A stretch of 64,000 nucleotides of DNA from Glaciecola sp947496235 (GTDB taxonomy: Bacteria > Pseudomonadota > Gammaproteobacteria > Enterobacterales > Alteromonadaceae), in contig NZ_JBLWFH010000006.1 of assembly GCF_050306235.1 (NCBI RefSeq), positions 124,001-188,000 on the forward strand, written 5' to 3'. Under the pieces are notes generated by a model. It worked only from the letters and a program-made list of their open reading frames with translations. It searched no databases and was not told the DNA's origin. How positions within the stretch are numbered: the first letter of the stretch is position 1; every line of letters starts with the position of its first letter. Below, in pieces: positions 28,228 to 35,841 of the stretch. Made by a program: the position numbers and the translations under genes.

Positions 28228-29136
28228 TTAGCTCTGTTGTTCTAGCTGTAATGAGGCAAAAGCCCTAATGACGATAGCTATCAGCTTTTCAGGCGCATCT
28301 TCTTGGATGAAATGTCCAGTATTAAAAAAAGAATAGTGTTGTTGGTTTTTGCATCCAGGGATGTGTTCTTTAATATGATCATGAATGCCGATAGACATTA
28401 AGTCTTCATCGCTAAAAACCGTAATGAAGGGTTTATTAAAACTTTTTAGCACATTCCATGCATTGTTGTTAATAGTTAGTTCAATAGCATTATTACCATT
28501 AAAAAGCATATTTTTCATAGCTTTAGGACCAACCACAAAATCTTGATTGGGGAATGGGGCATCATAACCTTGTAAAATTTCATCTATGAGCAAGTTCTTG
28601 CAGCCTTGCTGAATTTGACTTGCGATATTAAATTTTTCTTCTTGTGATGATTCTGTTGTTGAATTGATGGGTAATTCAGCAATAGGCAGCATGGTATTAA
28701 CCGCAATAACTGTATTAAAGTTATTGATATCATCAGCGACTAGCCGCATTCCCAAAAGTCCACCTGTGTCTTGGCAAAAAAGCATTATATTTTGTAAATT
28801 TAGACTTTTTAAAAGTGCTTTTAGCCAAATAAAATGACTATTCAAACTATAATCTTGCGGGTCTGTCAATTTATCAGATTTACCGAAACCAATTAAATCA
28901 GGCGCTATAACTCTCAATCCAATATCTGCAATTTGAGTAATTATATTCCTGAATGAATAGCTCCAGGTAGGTTCACCATGTATTAACAACACAACAGGAG
29001 CATTTGCGTCGCCAAAATCAACATAGTGCATATGCAAAGGGACATCATTTATGGTATCAACTTGGCAATAATGCGGTTGAAAACTGTAACCAGGTAACTG
29101 TTGAAATCGCTCTTCGGGAGTTTTAAGTATTGCCAT
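28228..29136 (-). CDS. Haloalkane dehalogenase-like alpha/beta hydrolase
   Basis: About 302 residues from the ATG at 29136; a TTG three codons upstream is less likely. The oxyanion segment HGEPTWSYSFR and the nucleophile elbow FCQDTGGLLG place it among haloalkane dehalogenases of the HGEPTWS (DhlA/HLD-I) type. The catalytic Asp is present, and a final FNTGHFIQEDAPE provides the His. The residue after the nucleophile is Thr, where dehalogenases usually have the halide-stabilising Trp (QDWGG), so halide release may not be its job. It could instead be another ester or epoxide hydrolase. It lies beside the fatty-acid oxidation genes. Confidence 0.75.
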   Translation of the reverse strand: MAILKTPEERFQQLPGYSFQPHYCQVDTINDVPLHMHYVDFGDANAPVVLLIHGEPTWSYSFRNIITQIADIGLRVIAPDLIGFGKSDKLTDPQDYSLNSHFIWLKALLKSLNLQNIMLFCQDTGGLLGMRLVADDINNFNTVIAVNTMLPIAELPINSTTESSQEEKFNIASQIQQGCKNLLIDEILQGYDAPFPNQDFVVGPKAMKNMLFNGNNAIELTINNNAWNVLKSFNKPFITVFSDEDLMSIGIHDHIKEHIPGCKNQQHYSFFNTGHFIQEDAPEKLIAIVIRAFASLQLEQQS

Positions 29137-29349
29137 GAAAACCAAAAAAGTAACAAATAATTTACATATTAAACATAATGTTTAAAAGAAAACAATATTA
29201 TTTAGAGGATAAAATTTTTTTATTTCCAAGCTGGATAGCACAGGGCAAAACGTCTAGCACAAATATACATTTATTTTATTTTAAAATATCAAACCAATAA
29301 ATTGGGATTATTCATTTGTGTTTATTAACATCTCATTATCAAAACAGAT

Positions 29350-31482
29350 ATGGGTAAAAATATGAGTGAAATAAATTCTGCCGTTTCAATAAAGGTCACT
29401 TCAAACACAGCTGTAATAACGATGCATAATGCACCTGTTAATGCACTATCAAAAAGTGTGAGAGTAGGGTTAATTGACGCAGTGGAACAAGCTGAAACAG
29501 ATGATCAGGTAGACTCCATATTAATTACAAGCCAATTTGCCTTGTTTAGTGCTGGTGCTGATATATCTGAATTTTCGGGTGGAGATCTATCTCCCATGTT
29601 GCCTGAAGTCTTGGATAAAATTGAAAATTGCAAAAAACCAGTGGTAGCCTTAGTTAATGGTGGCGCCTTTGGTGGCGGTTTAGAATTAGCATTAGCTTGT
29701 CATTACCGCGTTACGTTTAAAGGCAACAAAGTAGGTTTGCCTGAGGTACATTTAGGCATCTTGCCTGGTGCAGGGGGAACACAAAGATTACCAAGGCTAG
29801 TTTCAGCTAAATTAGCGTTAGATGTCATCGTGACAGGAAAGCCGACACCAGTTGAAGTCCTAGATGGTTTGTTCGATTTAATTATAGAGCATAGTGACGA
29901 TGCTATGACAGAGGTGACTGCTTTTATTCAGTCAATTAAAGATCAACCTACCAAGAAGGTTTGTGATGTTGATTTACAAATGGATGCTGACACAGAATCT
30001 TTATTTGCACAATATTCACAACAGGTAGCAAAAAGCACAAGAGGCTTCTTTGCACCAGTAAAATGTGTAGAAGCGGTTAAAGCAGCATTCACTTTGCCGT
30101 TTGAAAAAGGCTTGGAACAAGAAGCTAAGTTATTCATGAGTTGTATGCAAACTCCCCAAGCCAGAGCACAACAACACTTCTTTTTCGCAGAAAGAAAAGC
30201 TTCACATATAGCGGGTATAGATAAATCCGTTGCTTCTAGAAAAATTGCTAAAGTCGGGATTATTGGGGCAGGTACCATGGGCGGAGGTATCGCCATGAAC
30301 TTCGCAAACGCTGGCATTCCGGTCACCATGTTAGAATTGAAACAAGAAGCCTTGGATAAAGGGTTGTCGGTTATTCATAAAAATTATCAAAATTCGGCAC
30401 GTAAAGGTAAATTGAGTGAACAAGATGTGGAAACTCGTATGAATTTACTTTCGGGTACAACATCTTATGAAGATTTAGCTGATGTTGATCTGGTTATCGA
30501 AGCTGTTTTTGAAAAAATGGAAGTGAAAAAACAAGTTTTCAGTCAGTTAGACAAGGTGTGTAAACCTGGCGCTATATTAGCTTCAAATACTTCTACGTTA
30601 GATGTAAATGAAATAGCTGAATCCACAAGTAGGCCGGAAGATGTGATTGGATTGCACTTTTTCTCACCCGCAAATGTGATGAAATTGCTTGAAATTGTGC
30701 GTGCAGATAAAACTGCTGACGACGTAATAGTAACCTCCATGCAACTTGCTAAAAAGATTAAAAAAGTTGGTGTACTTGTGGGGGTTTGCTTTGGTTTTGT
30801 CGGCAACCGAATGATTGAAGTATACGCGCGTGAAGCAAATCGATTATTACTAGAAGGTGCAACACCTGAGCAAATTGATAAAGTCATTTATGATTTTGGT
30901 ATGCCCATGGGACCTTTCACTATGGGGGATATGGCAGGATTAGACATAGGTTATTTTGTGCGTCAATCTAGACAAGCTTTTATTCAACACGATCCAAGCT
31001 ACTGTATTGTTGCAGATGCCCTTGTCGAGCAAGGTAGAGTTGGTTTGAAGGTAGGAAAAGGTGTTTATCTATATGAAGCAAATAGTCGAGTTCCTGTGCC
31101 AGACCCAGAAGTCATCGAAATTGCAAAAGAAAAAGCGAAAGCGCTTGGTATTCAACAACGTCAAATAAGCGACCAAGAAATTCTAGAAAGATGTATTTAT
31201 CCGCTTATTAATGAAGGCGCTGAAATATTGGACGAAGGCATAGCCAGCAAATCTAGCGACATTGATGTGATTTATGTATATGGCTATGGATTCCCCGTAT
31301 ATCGTGGCGGTCCAATGCAATACGCAGACGAAATAGGTTTAGCAACTATTGTAGAACGATTAAAGCACTATAAAGATACCCTAGGTGACTATGGTGAACA
31401 TTGGTTTACACCTAGTGCGTTACTTGAAAGATTGGCAACTGAAGGCTCGTCTTTCAGTGGTTATAACGGTCAACTAAAATAA
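29350..31482 (+). CDS. Enoyl-CoA hydratase / 3-hydroxyacyl-CoA dehydrogenase fusion
   Basis: About 710 residues. The N-terminal crotonase domain has GGAFGGGLELALACHYR and LPEVHLGILPGAGGTQRL, with the Glu of the oxyanion region. The dehydrogenase half begins at about residue 297 with IIGAGTMGGGIAMNFANAG and contains HFFSPANVMKLLEIVR. This is the FadB/FadJ/peroxisomal multifunctional type; length matches FadJ (714) and the order of domains is the same. It hydrates trans-2-enoyl-CoA and oxidises the 3-hydroxy product with NAD. Start ATG 29350 or 29362; neither has a strong ribosome site. The next gene begins 10 bases after the stop, so the acyl-CoA dehydrogenase is co-transcribed. No thiolase gene is adjacent. 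Confidence 0.88.
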   Translation: MGKNMSEINSAVSIKVTSNTAVITMHNAPVNALSKSVRVGLIDAVEQAETDDQVDSILITSQFALFSAGADISEFSGGDLSPMLPEVLDKIENCKKPVVALVNGGAFGGGLELALACHYRVTFKGNKVGLPEVHLGILPGAGGTQRLPRLVSAKLALDVIVTGKPTPVEVLDGLFDLIIEHSDDAMTEVTAFIQSIKDQPTKKVCDVDLQMDADTESLFAQYSQQVAKSTRGFFAPVKCVEAVKAAFTLPFEKGLEQEAKLFMSCMQTPQARAQQHFFFAERKASHIAGIDKSVASRKIAKVGIIGAGTMGGGIAMNFANAGIPVTMLELKQEALDKGLSVIHKNYQNSARKGKLSEQDVETRMNLLSGTTSYEDLADVDLVIEAVFEKMEVKKQVFSQLDKVCKPGAILASNTSTLDVNEIAESTSRPEDVIGLHFFSPANVMKLLEIVRADKTADDVIVTSMQLAKKIKKVGVLVGVCFGFVGNRMIEVYAREANRLLLEGATPEQIDKVIYDFGMPMGPFTMGDMAGLDIGYFVRQSRQAFIQHDPSYCIVADALVEQGRVGLKVGKGVYLYEANSRVPVPDPEVIEIAKEKAKALGIQQRQISDQEILERCIYPLINEGAEILDEGIASKSSDIDVIYVYGYGFPVYRGGPMQYADEIGLATIVERLKHYKDTLGDYGEHWFTPSALLERLATEGSSFSGYNGQLK

Positions 31483-31491
31483 GAGGTTTTC

Positions 31492-33294
31492 ATGCAAAAT
31501 TATAAAGCACCGCAAAGAGATACTTTGTTTGTTACCCAAGAACTACTTGGATTTGAAGAACATTATCAAGCGCTAGGCTTCGAAGACGCCAGTGATGATC
31601 TAGTTAGAGCGATTTATAGTGAAGCCGCTAAATTTGCTGAAAACGTATTAGCGCCAATTAATCAAACAGGTGACGATGAGGGTTGTACTTACAATGATGG
31701 TGAAGTAACAACTCCAACAGGATTTAAAGAAGCTTATCACCAATATGTTGAGAACGGTTGGCCATCTATGGCTCATCCGGTTGAATTTGGTGGGCAAGGC
31801 TTACCTTATTCATTGGCGACCACCATGGCAGAATATTTTGCTGGCGCAAACCATAGTTGGGCAATGTACCCAGGTTTAAGCCAAGGGTGTATGGAAACAT
31901 TGAAAGCGCATGGTACACCTGAGCAGCAATCTTTATTTTTAGATAAGTTAGTAGAAGGTTCATGGACAGGCACTATGTGCTTAACTGAACCGCACTGTGG
32001 TTCTGATCTTGGCATGCTTAAATGTAAAGCTGAACCTGCAGAAGATGGCACCTACAAATTGACAGGCACAAAGATCTTTATCAGTGCTGGTGAACATGAT
32101 ATGTCAGACAATATTATTCATATTGTACTGGCAAGATTACCTGATGCGCCCAAGGGGACTAAGGGTATTTCATTGTTTATTGTGCCTAAATTTAACGTTG
32201 ATGCATCGGGTAATATCACCGACAGAAACTTAGTTAAGTGTGGCTCTATTGAACACAAAATGGGAATTAAAGGTAGCGCAACCTGTGTTATGAATTTTGA
32301 TGGCGCTACGGGTTACCTAATTGGCCAACCTAATCGTGGATTAAACTGCATGTTTACCTTCATGAATATGGCGAGAATTGGTACTGGTATGGAAGGTTTA
32401 TCAGCCACTGAAGCTGCTTTTCAAGGGGCGTTAGCTTATGCCAAAGACAGAGTACAGTTTCGTTCGGTAAGCGGAATTAAAAACCCTGATGGTCCAGCTG
32501 ATCCAATCATTGTGCATCCAGATGTACGCCGTATGCTATTAACGCAAAAATCCTTGGCAGAAGGTAATCGTGCAATGAGTACCTACTGTATGAAGTTAGT
32601 AGATCTAACCCTTTATGCACAAGACGAAAATGTTAAAAAAGAGGCCGAAGCTAAGTTAGCCTTGTTGACGCCTATAGTGAAAGCGTTTCTAACAGAGTCA
32701 GCACAAGAGGCTACCAGTTACGGCATGCAAGTATATGGTGGCCATGGTTACATAAAAGAGTGGGGCATGGAGCAACTTGCCAGAGATACCCGAATTTGTA
32801 CCATGTATGAAGGTACAACCGGTATTCAGGCGATAGATTTGTTAGGCCGTAAAGTTATTGGCTCAAATGGTGAGTTACTCAAAGTGTTTGCCACTGAGAT
32901 TAAGACTTACTGTAAATCTATTCGCAACCTCAGCCAATTCAGTGCATGGACTAATGCCATTGATTCTCATGTGGATGAGTGGGTACAAATGAGTCGTGAT
33001 ATTGCTGAAATTGCGAAAAACAAGCCCGAAGAATTAGGCGCTGCATCGGTTGATTATCTAATGTACGCAGGTTACGTTGTGGTTGGGTATTTCTGGTTAC
33101 AAACCGCAGTAACTGCACAGCAAAAACTGGATGCTGGCACTAGTGAAACTGAGTTTTATCAAGCGAAACTACATACAGCCAAATTCTATTTCGACCGCAT
33201 GTTAACTAGAACCCGTTCTTTGGTTTCTGCAATCGCTACTGGCTCTGAAAATCTAATGGGCATGGATGAAAGCCTATTTGGTTTATCTTACTAA
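31492..33294 (+). CDS. Acyl-CoA dehydrogenase with C-terminal extension (DmdC-like)
   Basis: 600 residues, about 200 longer than ordinary acyl-CoA dehydrogenases. MCLTEPHCGSDLGMLKCKAE, KGSATCVMNFDGATGYLIGQ and QVYGGHGYIKEWGMEQLARD carry the FAD and active-site blocks; MYEGTTGIQAIDLLGRK contains the likely catalytic Glu. The ~130-residue C-terminal helical domain is the acyl-CoA dehydrogenase C-terminal type found in DmdC and AidB-like proteins. It may act on long or modified acyl-CoAs; DmdC activity on methylmercaptopropionyl-CoA is possible but cannot be told. The operon partner upstream is the hydratase/dehydrogenase fusion. Confidence 0.87.
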   Translation: MQNYKAPQRDTLFVTQELLGFEEHYQALGFEDASDDLVRAIYSEAAKFAENVLAPINQTGDDEGCTYNDGEVTTPTGFKEAYHQYVENGWPSMAHPVEFGGQGLPYSLATTMAEYFAGANHSWAMYPGLSQGCMETLKAHGTPEQQSLFLDKLVEGSWTGTMCLTEPHCGSDLGMLKCKAEPAEDGTYKLTGTKIFISAGEHDMSDNIIHIVLARLPDAPKGTKGISLFIVPKFNVDASGNITDRNLVKCGSIEHKMGIKGSATCVMNFDGATGYLIGQPNRGLNCMFTFMNMARIGTGMEGLSATEAAFQGALAYAKDRVQFRSVSGIKNPDGPADPIIVHPDVRRMLLTQKSLAEGNRAMSTYCMKLVDLTLYAQDENVKKEAEAKLALLTPIVKAFLTESAQEATSYGMQVYGGHGYIKEWGMEQLARDTRICTMYEGTTGIQAIDLLGRKVIGSNGELLKVFATEIKTYCKSIRNLSQFSAWTNAIDSHVDEWVQMSRDIAEIAKNKPEELGAASVDYLMYAGYVVVGYFWLQTAVTAQQKLDAGTSETEFYQAKLHTAKFYFDRMLTRTRSLVSAIATGSENLMGMDESLFGLSY

Positions 33295-33304
33295 CCAAGA
33301 GTGA

Positions 33305-33334
33305 AGGGGCAACTTGTTAAGTTGTCCCTTTTTT
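33305..33334 (+). terminator. Terminator after the 29350-33294 operon
   Basis: AGGGGCAACTT (33305-33315) pairs with AAGTTGTCCCT (33319-33329) in an 11-base stem with one G-U, followed by six T. The next gene's start is only 13 bases further on, so that gene needs its own promoter or read-through. Confidence 0.8.
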
Positions 33335-33346
33335 GGATGATTTCCC

Positions 33347-34219
33347 TTGATTCAGTCAAAGAGCGCTACGCTTTCCTCAACCACAATTAACTATTTATCT
33401 GTAGAATCTAAGCACAAAGATAGGTCTCTGTTATTTTTACATGGCTTTCCTGAAACCAGTTGGAGTTGGGAATTTTATCTAAATTATTTTGCCGATAAAT
33501 ATAATCTGTATGCACCAGATTTACCTGGTTACAACTTTTCTCCTGGTTTAGGAGAAGCAAAAAACTATACGATTGAAAATTTAGTTAATGTATTGAATGA
33601 GTTTATAGAGACTTGTTGTGCGCAGAAGCCAATACATGTTATTGCTCATGATTGGGGAGGTGTTTTAGCATGGCCTTTAGCAGCTTTTTATGCAACAAAT
33701 ATTGCCAGCCTGACGATATTAAACGCAGCTCATCCAAGTTGTTTTACCAGAGAAATGCTTTCCAACGAAAGGCAACAACAGGCGAGTTCATATATTTCAA
33801 CGTTAGTGTCTGATAATGGATTTGATGCAACAAGTAAAAACCAGCATCAGATGTTAAAAGGCTTTTACGGAAAATGTTTTAATCATTTATCCAAACAACA
33901 ACAACAAAGTTTTGTTAAACAATGGCAGCATAAAAAAAGTATGGAAAACGCATTTTCGTATTACAAAAATATGCCGAGCCAGTCTCAATCCAATGTTGAA
34001 AGAGCGATTAAGATTCCACGAGTCTATATTAAAGTGCCGACCATGGTGTTGTGGGGAATGAAAGATACTGCCTTTGTTCATGAAGTGTTAAATGGCATGG
34101 AACAGTGGATCGATAATCTGCAAATTGAGATATTCGACGACGATGACCATTGGTTACATCATCGCCGTTTAAATGAGGTTGCTAGTAAAATAGATAGCTT
34201 TGTTAGCGTAACAGGCTAG
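33347..34219 (+). CDS. Epoxide hydrolase-like alpha/beta hydrolase
   Basis: 290 residues from TTG 33347, the only in-frame start near the conserved LLFLHGFPETSWSWE. HGFPE and the nucleophile elbow AHDWGG, with Asp as nucleophile and Trp next to it, are the signatures of soluble epoxide hydrolases and related haloalkane dehalogenases; a late DDHWLHHRRL supplies the His. Predicted to open an epoxide or cleave an ester. It begins 13 bases after the terminator of the acyl-CoA operon, so it may be expressed separately or by read-through. The start codon is uncertain. Confidence 0.75.
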   Translation: MIQSKSATLSSTTINYLSVESKHKDRSLLFLHGFPETSWSWEFYLNYFADKYNLYAPDLPGYNFSPGLGEAKNYTIENLVNVLNEFIETCCAQKPIHVIAHDWGGVLAWPLAAFYATNIASLTILNAAHPSCFTREMLSNERQQQASSYISTLVSDNGFDATSKNQHQMLKGFYGKCFNHLSKQQQQSFVKQWQHKKSMENAFSYYKNMPSQSQSNVERAIKIPRVYIKVPTMVLWGMKDTAFVHEVLNGMEQWIDNLQIEIFDDDDHWLHHRRLNEVASKIDSFVSVTG

Positions 34220-34224
34220 GGCGT

Positions 34225-35127
34225 TTAGTTTGTTTTATAGTTGTGAGCTACTTCCATAATTTGGTCATGCATCCACTTATGGGCACTATCGAGGTCTGCA
34301 CTTATATGCCAGTACAAATAGTACTCTATGGGCGGAATATCAAACGGAAGTTCGTACATTGCTAAATCATAGTGTTTTGCTAAATGATAGGGGATACAAG
34401 CGATAAGGTCGGTTTTAACTAGGGTGCTCGGAACCGTAAGAAAATGTTGTCCACGCATAGCGATTTTACGTTTCTTGTTGATTTTATCTAAAGCGATATC
34501 AATGGGACCTAGGCCCGATTGACGGTGAGAAACGTTGATGTGGCCAACTTTTAAGAAGGTATCAAGACTTAAACCATTTTGCAGAAGCGGGTGGTTTTTG
34601 CGAGCTAGAGCAACAAAGCGGTCAGTCGCGAGCCTATGTTTTTTTAAGTGAGGGTCGGTAAAGGTACTTGCATCGGCGAAAAAGTCCAGATTACCGCTTG
34701 CCATAGCAGATACAACTTGAGTTCTGCTAATTTCATAATTGGTCAGGGTAACATTGGGTGCACGATTCTGCACACTGGACATTAATCGAGGCATTATTAT
34801 GACCTCAAGCAAATCTCGGCTAGCAAAATTAAAACATTTTGCAGAGGTAGCAGGGTCAAACACATGGCTTTCTTGCACACTTTTGCGCAGCAGGCCTAAT
34901 GCCTCCCTTGCTGGACCAATTATATTTTGAGCAACAGGAGTGGGTGTCATTGAGTGGCCCGTTCGGACAAAAAGAGGATCGTTTAACATGTCACGTAGTC
35001 TGGCTAACGAGTTACTTACGGCTGGTTGTGTAATGCAAAGGACATCAGCTGCTTTGGTTAAACTTCCTGCGGTATATATCGCATCAAATACAGCAAATAG
35101 GTTTAAATCGATACGGTGCAGATTCAT
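34225..35127 (-). CDS. LysR family regulator, divergent from MaoC gene
   Basis: 300 residues. N-terminal helix-turn-helix: NLFAVFDAIYTAGSLTKAAD, ITQPAVSNSLARLRDMLNDP and FVRTGHSMTPTP, which is the NodD/PcpR-type branch. The C-terminal domain is the usual effector-binding fold. It is divergent from the MaoC hydratase gene across 123 bases that contain two inverted repeats (35161-35182 and 35203-35221), the expected place for a LysR operator. Control of the MaoC gene and itself is inferred; the effector may be a CoA-pathway intermediate. Confidence 0.88.
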   Translation of the reverse strand: MNLHRIDLNLFAVFDAIYTAGSLTKAADVLCITQPAVSNSLARLRDMLNDPLFVRTGHSMTPTPVAQNIIGPAREALGLLRKSVQESHVFDPATSAKCFNFASRDLLEVIIMPRLMSSVQNRAPNVTLTNYEISRTQVVSAMASGNLDFFADASTFTDPHLKKHRLATDRFVALARKNHPLLQNGLSLDTFLKVGHINVSHRQSGLGPIDIALDKINKKRKIAMRGQHFLTVPSTLVKTDLIACIPYHLAKHYDLAMYELPFDIPPIEYYLYWHISADLDSAHKWMHDQIMEVAHNYKTN

Positions 35128-35160
35128 TAAATCTCCCTATTTATTTATTCAGAATATCTA

Positions 35161-35182
35161 TATTCGTCTATTATAACGAATA
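35161..35182. promoter_or_regulatory. Inverted repeat, candidate LysR operator
   Basis: TATTCGT (35161-35167) and its complement ACGAATA (35176-35182) are separated by eight bases, in the gap between the LysR gene and the divergent MaoC gene. Perfect seven-base arms. The binding protein is inferred from position only. Confidence 0.5.
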
Positions 35183-35202
35183 AAGTTAATAAACATAATT
35201 AA

Positions 35203-35221
35203 TAGTATAAAGTATATACTA
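35203..35221. promoter_or_regulatory. Second inverted repeat in the LysR-MaoC gap
   Basis: TAGTATA (35203-35209) and TATACTA (35215-35221) with a five-base spacer, 42 bases (four helical turns) from the first repeat. AT-rich, so chance is more likely than for the first repeat. Confidence 0.35.
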
Positions 35222-35250
35222 TACACAATACTAATAAAGGTAGGATTAAT

Positions 35251-35691
35251 ATGAACATTACGCAAGTGAATATCGGCGATAGTTTTACGTCACAAGATTG
35301 GATTGTAATCGCACAAGCACAAATAAATGCTTTCGCCGAGGCAACAGGCGATTATCAATGGATTCATTTAGATAAAGCTAGATGCGAAAAAGAGAGCCCG
35401 TTTAAAACTACAATTGCCCACGGATTTTTAACCGTGTCCTTACTACCACAACATTTTGCCCAGTTGGTACAAGTGGATGAAACCACTCAAACAGTGATTA
35501 ATTACGGGGTAAACAACCTGAGATTTCTAGAACCTGTTAGAGAGGGGAAAGGCATTAAATATCATTTTAGTTTAAAAGAAAAGCAACAGAAGTCTTCAGG
35601 AATCTTGTATTGCTTTGACACACAAGTCGAAGTCCAATGTTCTGAGACACCAGCCATGATAGGTGAGTTTTTAATGTTATTAGTGCAGTAA
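35251..35691 (+). CDS. MaoC-family hydratase
   Basis: 146 residues with the hot-dog fold hydratase signature: FAEATGDYQWIHLDKARC then SPFKTTIAHGFLTVSLLP, which holds the catalytic Asp-His pair (GDYQWIH and AHG). Such short MaoC/NodN-like proteins hydrate enoyl-CoAs, often R-specific. Divergent from the LysR gene, from which it is probably regulated. It belongs to the fatty-acid catabolic neighbourhood, but the precise substrate is unknown. Confidence 0.85.
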   Translation: MNITQVNIGDSFTSQDWIVIAQAQINAFAEATGDYQWIHLDKARCEKESPFKTTIAHGFLTVSLLPQHFAQLVQVDETTQTVINYGVNNLRFLEPVREGKGIKYHFSLKEKQQKSSGILYCFDTQVEVQCSETPAMIGEFLMLLVQ

Positions 35692-35841
35692 TGCTGTCAT
35701 AAAAATGTTGACTGGTCGGACCAAAAGGTAAACTAATCATTACATATAAATAACAATATATTTACATATGAGGTCTATTTACCTAATATCATAAACGCAT
35801 TTGTAAAAAATAATGACATGCTACCTATTAGGGGATCCTCA

